Shown here in pieces: positions 55,542 to 64,000 of a stretch of DNA of 64,000 bases. The stretch comes from Cryptomeria japonica. Its lineage: Eukaryota; Streptophyta; Pinopsida; Cupressales; Cupressaceae. The DNA is taken from the NCBI RefSeq assembly GCF_030272615.1, contig NC_081410.1:118551140-118615139 (forward strand), written 5' to 3'. Every line of letters begins with the position of its first letter. The stretch's first letter is position 1. The notes beneath the pieces were generated by a model. It saw only the letters and a list, made by a program, of their open reading frames with translations, did no database searches and was not told the DNA's origin. A program made the position numbers and the translations under genes.

Positions 55542-55884
55542 CTTATCAATCTAAAGCTATCATCACTTCAATTTTAATTCAAATAACCCCTTCTAAATTT
55601 CCAGCACCAAACAATGTCACACAAATAGGTATTGCAAAGCATAGTCATAGAAAAACTTACTTGTCACCTGAGAAATCACAAAAACTGCACACCTAGTCTC
55701 TGCTAATCCTCTTGACATCTTTTTGCAATTTGAATTTCAAAACAATGTCTTATGGAGGCACCGTAGCGACAACTGAGCATTAATTATCATCAATAGGGCC
55801 GCACACTTCTGCAATTAATTCTTTTAAATTTCAAATTTCAGCTCCAACCGACCAAGAGGGCTTCTTCTGAGTATTTTCCCCTTC
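55542..55884. other. Upstream of copy Y; no gene seen
   Basis: AT-rich sequence probably holding the promoter or leader of copy Y. It has no similarity that I can see to the block upstream of copy X. Confidence 0.35.
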
Positions 55885-55885
55885 A

Positions 55886-56830
55886 GTCGTTGATCTGCAA
55901 TGAGTAAAGGTCAAGCATCTTCCTATCGCGGTCTACCGAGAACCGTTAGATTATGCGGATTCAACACTCCCTTTAATCACTTTAGCCTTCAAAGTGGGAC
56001 GCGTCTATTCTGGCTCCAAAATGACAATACAGATTAACTAACACGCGTGCTAGTCGCGCGTTTTACATCGTCGATTTTGTAATAAAGGGCTGTGATTGAC
56101 TAACACGTCACTATCACACTGTGTGAAAGGTCTATTTTGGAGCCAGAATAGCTTTGGCCTTCAAAGTGGGCCCATCATTTCATCACTCGCCTGCTCTTTG
56201 TCGCTAATCCGCGATGGGTAAAGGTCAAGCATCTTTCCTTTGAGGTCTAGCGACAACCGTTGATTTCCTCTGGACTTTGTCACATTGGTCAGGCCAACCA
56301 TTCAATCGCTAGTCTGTGAAGAGTAAAGGAGGAGCATCTCTTCATAGCGGTCTAGTGACAACCGTCTGATCATCAGCTAACTGTTTAATCCTTAAGGTCC
56401 TTCGTTACTTAGCAGTCACCACTAAACTATCACCGCCAGTTGTCTCCATTAACTGTATGGATTAACTGTTTGATTGGCCCCACTGCTAGTGTCTTGTCAT
56501 TGGGTCGCGATGAATATTCAACACGCAACTTCCCATTGCGGTGTCACGACAACCGTTAGATCAAAAGAAACTTATCCGACCTTTAAGAACTCGACGCATA
56601 CATAAAGGAAAATACATAGGACTTTAGGAAACTATGAAACATTTCAAATTTAATTAAAACCCGCCCAAACCTAGAACTCAAAATGGCCCCTTTCGACGAC
56701 ATGGTGACCCTTCCACTTAAGTGAAAAAAGAAAAGGAAATGATTTGGAAATAATGCGACACAAAGGTTTTTTTTTTTAAAGATTTTCAAAGGGATCAAAT
56801 CCAAAATTTGGAAAATTAAGGATACCAAGA
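55886..56830. repeat. Left inverted arm with four hairpin units
   Basis: Hairpin-forming units of about 60 bp at about 55886-55949, 56199-56260, 56305-56365 and 56504-56555. They share the plan CGCTAGTC.GCGATGGGTAAAGG, then CATC, then a complementary CCCATCGCGGTCTAGCGACAACCG. From about 56190 to 56830 the sequence is a diverged inverted copy of 59840-60475, including a coding-like strip on the minus strand (HFLFFFHLSGRVTMSSKGAI and FMYASSS). Confidence 0.75.
55999..56156. mobile_element. MITE copy D
   Basis: Ends ACGCGTCTATTCTGGCTCC and GGAGCCAGAATAG; interior ACTAACACGCGTGCTAGTCG, CGTCGATTTTG and TTGACTAACACGTCAC, in the opposite internal direction to copies A-C. It is flanked by a 14-bp direct repeat GCCTTCAAAGTGGG (55985-55998 and 56157-56170). 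The true duplication may be shorter, with chance identity at its edge. Confidence 0.8.
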
Positions 56831-56889
56831 AAAACTTCCAACAACATCCAAAACATTGATAACACCACGGAGGAATAAAAGGAGGGTGT

Positions 56890-57120
56890 ATCAGAATGAC
56901 CTACACTGAGGTGATATAAAGGTGAAAGTAGAACCTAGCCAGGAGGCTAAGTGATCGGTAAGACCTATGCCGACTGAAGGACGAGTGGAGCCAAATAATT
57001 GAATTATCAGAAAAGTTATGCCAATTAGCCGTTGTGAAATCTGATTGCAAAACCCTAAACCCGCCATTATTAAATGCAGAGAACGGGTGGATTGGTGTTC
57101 GCACGAGGGAAATCATAGGA
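56890..57120. repeat. Conserved upstream block, copy 2
   Basis: Same order of phrases as 47650-47890: CAGAATGACCTACACTG, AATAATTGAATTATCAG, AGTTATGCCAATTAGCCGTT, CCATTATTAAATGCAGAGA and GGTGGATTGGTGTTCGCACG. No copy of the gene family follows it here. Confidence 0.65.
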
Positions 57121-57675
57121 GATTTTCAGTTGAGTAAATGCTTCTAATCCGTCAAATCCATATATGATGAGTCGGTACAATGATTTTGCATAACAGTTTG
57201 AAGCTAACAGAGAGATTGAAGCAGTATTAAACTACATAAAAGGCAAAACTAACAACTATAGATCAATACTTCATGTGACAGAAAATTTGCATTTGACTAC
57301 ATTAATACTTAACAAACACTATGTTAAAAAATTGGCAGCATAAAGTGTAAGAAGCAATGGTCCTTTACAAATTGTAATGTCCACCATCTGTCATCAGTAC
57401 ATGTAGATGAAAATGACATCTTTAAACATCAAAATATTGGCAAAATGACCATCAAAGGTGCTCCATGCACCTACAATGGTGAGCCATTTCTAACATAGTG
57501 TCAGCTGACACTTTTTCCTATTTACCATAACAAGATGTTTTATAACATAGTGGATAAGTACCTAAAATAGTGCTACTACTAGTTTTACAAAATTATTCCT
57601 ATTGTTTGCAATAGGGTCATAGAAGTGTAGTTTCAAGTGTTATGCAAAACAAGAAATTATAGATAAACAGCAAAA
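57121..57675. other. No gene seen
   Basis: AT-rich spacer without recognisable features. Confidence 0.4.
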
Positions 57676-58250
57676 CTAATTCCCAATGTATTGGAGTATG
57701 ACAACCATGTTCTCTCCAATCTCCATTACTTTGACAGCGGCTGGTGTCGAGAGCCGGTTATCATCGAAGTTGAGTAGTATGCGGAAGGGATCCAGATTCC
57801 CATTCCTCACCCTTACCCTAAACACCTCCCACGCCTTCTGGATGAAGTTCTTCCTCCTCTTCCGTGCTGCCCTTTTTTGGGCAATTTCCTCATCTTCACT
57901 CTCTGACTCCTCCAATTTAAAGGATATGTAGTTGGTGTGGTTAAAATACATGTTGAGGGTGCTTACCCAACAATCAAAATCCAACTCTAGAGTGGCATTT
58001 GCCAAGTCCTGTCCATCAGACAGGAAGACAAAGTCGTCGATCCTCTGTATGGTGGCTTCCTTTGAATCGAATATGTCAACCATAGGGCAAATGACAGCCT
58101 CATAAATAAAGCCATCACACTAGTGTCGATTAGCACCCAATATACCATTAGCCACCCGCCATACAGCATTCCAGAGCACATCGTTTGCTTGAAATAGACG
58201 GCTGCATTGGGCCTGGATCGATTCCTCTCTACACAAGCAACTGAGACCAA
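57676..58250 (-). pseudogene. Unrecognised gene remnant between the inverted arms
   Basis: Two overlapping frames make one product. 58250-58120 reads MVSVACVERNRSRPNAAVYF through YWVLIDTS; after a one-step frame change near 58120-58085 it continues as GFIYEAVICPMVDIFDSKEA to GENMVVILQYIGN and a stop. The middle is acidic then basic (EESESEDEEIAQKRAARKRR), and the end has FRILLNFDDNRLSTPAAVKV. I recognise no domain. It lies within the roughly 3-kb interior of the inverted-arm structure (56190-60475) and could be that element's own gene. Confidence 0.45.
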
Positions 58251-59551
58251 AATGATGCACCATCGATTTAGATCGATACTTCCAGGCTTAAGACTGCAAT
58301 ATGAACCATTCCTTATATAAAGTTTCAGACTTTCTAGAAAAGTCTAGAGACCAGAACATGCCCGAATTCCAATCAAGGTTCATCTGAACAACATATCTTT
58401 ACTATTATGAGAACTTGTCAAGTCCTTGCTCGTACGTACTTTATGTAACCGACCTGATACCAATATGCCAAAGCGCATGAAAAAACATAGAGGTCTTCGG
58501 TTTGTCCTTCCATTAAGGTATGGCCTACCTCTAGCTAAAACGAAGCTCCCATGATCGATCCACATTCACCGACATAAAGGGCGTTCCTCATACTAAAATA
58601 GTTTGTTCCACCAAATGGAAGAGATAGGGAAATTAAGACCATGCTAAGGAGATTCATCATACCAAGTGAGGTGTTAGGAAACTATTTACCAAGGTTTCCA
58701 AATACTATTAAATGAGTCTATCTCTAAATTTTTGTTTGCATAGTCTAACATTTAATTAAAATCCTAATGTATAATGTTGAATCTCCAAAGTTCTTGAAAT
58801 AGGTAAGTTGGACACCCATTGGTGCAGGAGCACCTAGCTTTTAACCATTTTTTATGCATTTTCCATATTTTGAGGTGATGATCCATATTTTGGATTAGGT
58901 GTTTGAATAATGAATACTTAGAGCTCCACATGTGTGTTTGATAGTCATTTGAAGGATGATTCTTACCTAGGTTGTTACTTTTCTCAAATCTGGCCTATGA
59001 GCCCTTGTAAGCCTAAAATGGCATAAATTTGCATTATGATCTAAAATGACTTGTAAAGCCTGATTAGGCATTTAGGCATGTCAGTTTAATGTTAGGAAGT
59101 CATTCTAGGAGGTTCAGTATAAGTAAAAATGCATAAAAGGCAAAAATGCACATTTGAGCAAAAGTTGTCATTGTTGCTTGTTGCTTGACAACTTTTTGCA
59201 ACTTTTTGAGAAACTTTACAATTTTTTAGCAAATCGGTGGTTAGGCAGCCGATGAAGAGTTTATTATGACCAAAATGGCATATAAAATGCTTTGAGAATG
59301 ATTCTACATGGGTTGGAACATTTGTGAGCAAGTTTGAATAGATTTTGAAGATAATTTCTAGATTTTACCTTGTAATTTTGTCATTTTTGTAGCAGCAATC
59401 TGTACCAAATGGATTGACCTTACTACTGTTCTTTCATACTGGTTTAGTGTATGTTATTTTATTGCTCAGAAGGTGTTTGTAATCTCTTTTGGTGCAGGTT
59501 TGAGGTGTGTTTACAAATTTGTATTGCTCTTCGCTTGAGCAAAGGTTCACG
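58251..59551. other. No gene seen
   Basis: AT-rich sequence with short open frames only. TTGCTTGACAACTTTTTGCAACTTTTTGAG (59175-59210) is a small internal repeat. Confidence 0.4.
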
Positions 59552-59815
59552 AGCAGTTTGACTAACACGCATGTTAGTCGCGTGTTTTAAACCGTCAATT
59601 TTGTGATAAACAGTTGGGATTCACTAAAACGTCGCTACCATGTTGTACAAAAGGTTTGTTTTGGAACCAGAATAGGCGGGTTGCATCTATTCTAGCTCCA
59701 AAATGGACCTTTCGTACAACGTGTTAGTGACAGGTTAGTCAATCGCAACCGTTTATTGCAAAATCGACGGTGTAAAACGCACGACTAAAACTCGTGTTAG
59801 TCAATTCGCACTATG
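59552..59815. mobile_element. Two abutting partial MITE copies
   Basis: 59552-59681 has the interior GACTAACACGCATGTTAGTC and a right end TTTTGGAACCAGAATAGGCG. Directly after it 59682-59815 begins GTTGCATCTATTCTAGCTCC and runs in copy A-C order to GTGTTAGTCAATTCG without its right end. The first lacks a left end, so they may be halves of two insertions joined at their ends. Confidence 0.7.
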
Positions 59816-59839
59816 GCAACAATCTGTCCATGAATTATG

Positions 59840-60475
59840 AATTTTGGGTTTAATAATTTCAAGAACATTTGATAAAAAGTCTTCATGTCTTATTGTCTCT
59901 AAAGAAAATCTGTTTGTCCATTACCTTTTTCTCCACTTAACCGGAAGGGTCTTTATGTCGTTGAAAAGGGGCCATTTGAGTTTTAAGTCTAGGTGGGTTT
60001 TGTCTTTTAAGTTGGATCACTTTAATTTTCCTAAGTCTAAGTATGGTTTTCTAATGTATGCATCGGGTTCTTAAAAGTCGGGCATGTCTGTTTTGATCCA
60101 ACGACGGTCGTGATACCGCAATGGGAAGTTGCACATTTAATACCCATCGCGACTCAGCGGCAAGACGCTAGTGGCGGGGCCGGTCAGAGATCCAACGCTA
60201 GCAGTTAAGCACTGGTGGTTAAGTGATGAAGGGATCTTAAAGTTCGAGCGGTAAGGATTTGATCTGACAGTTGTCACTAGACCGTGATGAAGAGTTGCGA
60301 GTCCTTTTACTCTTCATGGATCAGCGACTGAATGGTGGGCCCAAAAAGTGTGAAGAGGGAAAAGTGCTTTAAACTGTGGTTAGGTCCAAGGAAAATCAAT
60401 GGTGGTTGTGAGACCGCGATGGGAATATGCAAGTCCTTTTACCCATCGCGACTCAGCAACCAACAGGGTCATCGG
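59840..60475. repeat. Right inverted arm with three hairpin units
   Basis: Diverged inverted copy of 56190-56830. Hairpin units lie at about 60101-60160, 60267-60330 and 60405-60460. Stems include CCGCGATGGG/CCCATCGCG (60414-60423 with 60442-60450) and GATGAAGAG/CTCTTCAT (60285-60294 with 60309-60317). The coding-like strip here (HLTGRVFMSLKRGHLSFKSR, FLMYASGS) matches the left arm. Confidence 0.75.
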
Positions 60476-60477
60476 AG

Positions 60478-60665
60478 AATGTCATCCCACGCTACTCCGA
60501 TACCCGATGGGACAGACGGCAAAGGCGGTATCATCAACATAACTTACTCCGATGAGGCAATACCAAAAGGTAGAAATACTAAGTCATCGGGATAACTCAA
60601 ATCATCAGTGAGAGGAGTTTTGGGTTACGTCGATACCCGATGAGGGAGACAAAGCCGAGCACAAA
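60478..60665. repeat. Paired CCGATA/TATCGG motif block 2
   Basis: CTACTCCGATACCCGATGGG, AACATAACTTACTCCGATGA, TCATCGGGATAACTCA and ACGTCGATACCCGATGAGG. The order and wording match block 1 (47285-47650). Confidence 0.75.
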
Positions 60666-61119
60666 AGAGGAAGATAAGGTTATCAGTTTTTTCCACCATA
60701 TATATTGAAATCCTCCAATTTCTTACCGAGCCAGAATAGAAACTCAATTGTGCTACAAGAGTTTAATTTTATTTGTAGTCATATGTATTGAAATGCTTGA
60801 GTTTGATGTTATAGAACAATTTCATGCACATAAAATAAAAAACACTTGTTTTTTCACCATATATAATGAAATGTTAACAACAATTTCAAAACAGTGAAGA
60901 TAAGAGTATCAGTTGGTGTCAACAATTTTTATTTTGTCCAGTAAAGCTATATTTTATATTAATTCTGAAAATGTTTACATTCTAAAAGATAAACCTCCAT
61001 GACTAGGCAACTAGACCATCGAAGCCAATATACATAATGGTCCATACATAACACATTCAAAAACATTTAAAAAAACAAACACAGTCCTTGCTTCAAAAAA
61101 GCATGTATGTGCCATCTCG
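60666..61119. other. No gene seen
   Basis: AT-rich. CACCATATATATTGAAAT recurs at about 60695, 60780 and 60855, suggesting a weak dispersed repeat. Confidence 0.4.
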
Positions 61120-61887
61120 CTACTCTAGGTGAATAGTGATCATGCCCTCTTCCACATCCAACACTTCCATGTTCCTAACTTGGTTCATTTCCATCTCCCT
61201 GTTGGAGCCTTCACCTAATTGCAACACACGACCCTTCTTAGTTGTTCCTCTTCCACAAGGTCGACCCCGTCGTTTTGTGTGTGCAGGAACCATTTGTTGC
61301 ACAAGTGCTCTATATTCCAACCAAGGTCCCCATTTTTCCATCTCCACACTCGCTTTCCAGACATCGACCATCTCAAGGTATTGCACAATACCATACATTC
61401 CAGCCTATGATACACTTCTTGTGGCCTCTTTATCGAATGTGGTGCTCCAAAGAAAGAACGGTCGCAAGGGAGGAGTGAATTCACTCACGTGAATCCACGC
61501 TCCATCCACACTTTCAAAGTCGTCCATGTCTCGTGCCAAACCTAATAAAGCTTCCATTCCGCCTAGTCATTCCTTCTTGATACACATGTTCATGATTTCT
61601 CTGACTTTCAGAATAGGTCAGAGCTCCAGACACCATGCCATAAACAAAGACACTATGTCCGCATTCATTATGTACTTCCATCCATCATCTATGTACTTAG
61701 GTCCAAGGATCAACTTCACCGCGGAAAGGAATGCGGTGTCTTCATAGATAAACAGGTTCATCAACCTATCATCGCTTATTCGTCCCCAAAATGCGACCTG
61801 TGTTTTTCTTGTCTCTAAAGAAAAGTTGGCCTCCATATTTGAAATCGAGATACCTGTGATTCCAAAATGGACATGCAAATCTGTCAA
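61120..61887 (-). pseudogene. Unrecognised gene remnant, one frame with three stops
   Basis: A single minus-strand frame of about 256 codons, starting MTDLHVHFGITGISISNMEA, with stops at 61618, about 61570 and about 61410 and no frameshift. Blocks: NLFIYEDTAFLSAVKLILGP, DMDDFESVDGAWIHVSEFTP, LRPFFLWSTTFDKEATRS, EMEKWGPWLEYRALVQQMVP, and a basic AT-hook-like KRRGRPCGRGTTKKGRV near the end. The AT-hook-like motif hints at DNA binding. I recognise no family. The intact frame with only stop codons is the same decay pattern as in the retrotransposons. Confidence 0.5.
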
Positions 61888-62106
61888 ACTAACAACGATG
61901 TCTATAAATTATTTGAATTTTTATCAACCTATGCCTTAATTTTTTAGTGCTTTCTAATAATTAAGTTCATCTACCACATGCTCCATGTTATTCTAGAATC
62001 TAATTTTTTGCACAATAGTCTGTGGACATTTTTGTACACTTACACATATCCATATCATGCTATCCTACGAAGACCTTGGATTCATATGATGCATACAGCT
62101 AATAAA

Positions 62107-62510
62107 AAGTTTCTTCGACTAACAAGGCGTGTTATGCGTTTTCACTCATGACCGCTCCAAAACGGTAGTACGCAATGACTAACACGCCTATTAGTGCATG
62201 TTTTACACCGTCGATTTTACAATCAACGGGCAGCGATTGACTAACACAATGCTAACACACTGTACAATAGGTGCTCCCGCTCCAAAGCGGACCTTTTGTA
62301 CAACATGTTAGTGACAAGTTAGTCAATCGCAACCGTTAATTGAATAATAGATGGTGTAAAACTCTCTACTAACCTGCATGTTAGTAAATTCGTACTTCAT
62401 TTTCGAACCAGAATACACGCATGCACGACTAACACACGTGTTAGTCAATCCGTACTGTCTTTTTGGAGCCAGAATAGACGCATTCGATCGTAGCTCCAAA
62501 ACAGACATTT
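62107..62510. mobile_element. Cluster of MITE copies
   Basis: At least three partial or nested copies. 62107-62270 has GACTAACACGCCTATTAGTG and CACCGTCGATTTTAC. 62270-62420 starts CCGCTCCAAAGCGGACC and ends TTTTCGAACCAGAATACACGC. 62420-62510 holds ACTAACACACGTGTTAGTCA and TTTTGGAGCCAGAATAGACG, then another left end GTAGCTCCAAAACAGAC. The ends are mutated, giving a nested series. Confidence 0.7.
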
Positions 62511-62764
62511 TTTGTTATTGTAGAATATTTATGTAATAAATAGTAAATTATATTAAAATAAGAAGACCAAAAAACTTGTGTAAAATTATCTACATAAACC
62601 AAATTTATATGGGTATTTCTACATATTGATTTGAATCATTTGAAGATAATTTGAATATTAGTGTTATGATATATATTTTACGTATATTGTTGTCTTAGAA
62701 TGAGTGGTATTAGATATATGAGCTTGTCAACCTAATCGGGTACATTCAATTGTTAATCGTGGAA
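62511..62764. other. No gene seen
   Basis: Strongly AT-rich spacer. Confidence 0.4.
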
Positions 62765-62894
62765 GGACTAACACGCGTGTTAGTCAATCCGTACGACGGA
62801 GTCCGCATGACCACAGCTATTACGCGACTAACATGCGTGCGGCTATTCTAGTAAATCCTTACTATGGTTTTGGAGCCAGAATAGACGAGTGCGC
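62765..62894. mobile_element. Partial MITE copy
   Basis: Begins with the interior GACTAACACGCGTGTTAGTC and ends TTTTGGAGCCAGAATAGACG. The left end is missing. Confidence 0.65.
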
Positions 62895-62984
62895 ATCTCA
62901 GGAAGCATAATGAAAAAAGGTGCCCCCTTATGGATGGAAGAAGTTCCTGCTTGATTATGGAACTAAAAATTACAAATAATGGAA

Positions 62985-63245
62985 AGTCACACTATCGGGA
63001 TAAGTAACCCCGATAAAAACATGCAACAAATACTAGCTGTTGATCGGTGTATCATATATCGATAACAATGCCTGGAAATCCAAGATCGGACCTATCGGCA
63101 TCACTCTCGCCGATTATATTATGAAGTCAACAACGGTTATATCGGAGAAGCATATACCGATAAGGCTCATCAGTATAGTGAACATAAGCGGCAAAAGCAT
63201 AAAATTGTCTTGCCGATAACCGATGAGGTTATCGGTAAGACATAC
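62985..63245. repeat. Paired CCGATA/TATCGG motif block 3
   Basis: TATCGGGATAAGTAACCCCG, GATCGGTGTATCATATATCG, CTATCGGCATCACTCTCGCC, ATATCGGAGAAGCATATACC and GCCGATAACCGATGAGGTTA. About twelve half-sites lie in 260 bp. Confidence 0.75.
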
Positions 63246-63384
63246 TGAAAAGCGCAATAGTGGAAATGTCCATCATTGAAGGTTGTAGCGAAAAGAAAGT
63301 CTGAATAGCTTCGCCCAGACGTGACAGACCAAATAGACACGGGCCACCGAGCAAAAACTAACACCAATTCTAACCCTATTGCGG

Positions 63385-63500
63385 CGGACGCGTCTATTCT
63401 GGCTCCAAAACAACAGTACAACGAGACTAACATGCGTGTTTGTCGCATGTTTTACCACAGCTACTACCATGACTTTTTGGAACCAACAAACACGTGTCCC
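63385..63500. mobile_element. Short MITE copy
   Basis: About 115 bp, GACGCGTCTATTCTGGCTCC at the left and TTTTTGGAACCAACAAACACGTGTCC-type right end. The interior is shortened and keeps GACTAACATGCGTGTTTGTC. Confidence 0.75.
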
Positions 63501-63527
63501 GTACAATATCTAACCCTAAAGTGAATA

Positions 63528-63650
63528 ATTTCCCACTAAAGCAAAACAAGAATAATTTTCCACTAAAGCAAAACAAGAAAATTTTCCCACTACATATAAA
63601 GCAAAACAAGAAAATTTCCCCACTGCATATAAAGCAAAATAAAAAAAGAA
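63528..63650. repeat. Short tandem repeat, four units
   Basis: CCCACTAAAGCAAAACAAGAA-type units of about 28-35 bp. The last two carry an extra CATATA insert. Confidence 0.85.
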
Positions 63651-63944
63651 AACAAAGAATTGAAACTCTGAATATACAAACACAAAAAAAATGACTTGTC
63701 TACATACTTGACAACCTTAAAAAATGAAGCCTCCTTCAACAACGCAGGCTGCCCTTCAATAATAACTCGCAGCCTCCTTCTTCAAGCCCTTCTTTCCCTT
63801 CAACAATAGCAGAAGACTTCAACAATGAGGAATCCCAACAATGAGGACACTTTCTTTAATCATGCATCAGTCCCATTAGTCCTCTTTTTTTCCACATGAG
63901 ACAGAAAATGGCGCGAGGTATTCTAAAACGGAGGTACAGGGATG
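63651..63944. other. No gene seen
   Basis: AT- and CT-rich sequence with repeated CCTTCAACAA phrases (63730-63830). The same CCTTCAACAATGAG phrase occurs at about 5620, next to the first MITE relic. Confidence 0.4.
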
Positions 63945-64000
63945 CATAGTACAGTTTGCCTAACACGCATGTTAGTGGTAGGTTGTACATCGTCAATTTT
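63945..64000. mobile_element. MITE interior running off the window
   Basis: CTAACACGCATGTTAGTGGTAGGTTGTACATCGTCAATTTT matches the interior of copy D in order; quoted only to locate it at 63960-64000. The right end lies outside. Confidence 0.5.

Overview
The window looks like nuclear DNA of a seed plant with a large, repeat-rich genome. Almost everything recognisable is a transposable element or a decayed element-associated gene, spacing is loose, introns have GT..AG ends, and there is no bacterial gene organisation. A conifer-like gymnosperm is my best guess, but that is inference. One short reading frame (2669-3106, a TMEM234-like membrane protein) looks like an ordinary cellular gene or gene copy.

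Layout. 1-1376 is the decayed 3' end of an L1-type LINE (minus strand). 1.6-3.7 kb holds two copies of one tRNA-derived SINE family and the TMEM234-like frame. 5.4-8.2 kb carries relics of a short terminal-inverted-repeat element whose ends contain TCTATTCTGGCTCC; it recurs at 33.5-35.3, 56.0, 59.6 and 62.1-64.0 kb. 8.6-12.5 kb is a decayed multi-exon plus-strand gene with an 18-residue tandem repeat, duplicated exons and a terminal domain like DUF8039 of plant transposon proteins. A second plus-strand gene (coiled coil) begins at 13.1 kb and is cut in two by a large LTR retrotransposon.

Element 1 (13591-32393, minus orientation) has 1,447-bp LTRs, a 5-bp target duplication (GAAGT) and a primer site that looks complementary to tRNA-Trp. 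Its gag-protease-G-patch-RT-RNase H-second RNase H-integrase region is one uninterrupted frame broken only by stop codons. The dual RNase H and the lack of a chromodomain place it in the Tat/Ogre-like Ty3-gypsy group. Between integrase and its 3' LTR, on the opposite strand, it carries a Plant Mobile Domain (PMD) gene with its own TATA box and one intron. Arrays of an AGCGCT motif lie near both ends of the internal region in mirror orientation, so each of the two converging transcripts would run through one array in the same sense.

Element 2 (37857-45675, minus orientation) is a 7.8-kb LTR element with 5-bp target duplication ATTTC, about 1.2-kb LTRs and the same kind of primer site. It encodes only Gag plus a protease-like domain with a degraded active site, and no RT or integrase, so it should depend on a partner such as element 1. 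It sits inside the catalytic region of a MULE transposase pseudogene (46676-45676 continuing at 37856-37240).

47-61 kb contains two diverged, broken members of one unrecognised protein family (48006-50948 plus; 55541-52060 minus) arranged tail to tail. Around them are modules with paired CCGATA/TATCGG motifs, a pair of roughly 640-bp inverted arms carrying seven hairpin units, some with apparently compensating stem changes, and further unrecognised pseudogenes at 57.7-58.3 and 61.1-61.9 kb. The right end is a cluster of the same short inverted-repeat element.
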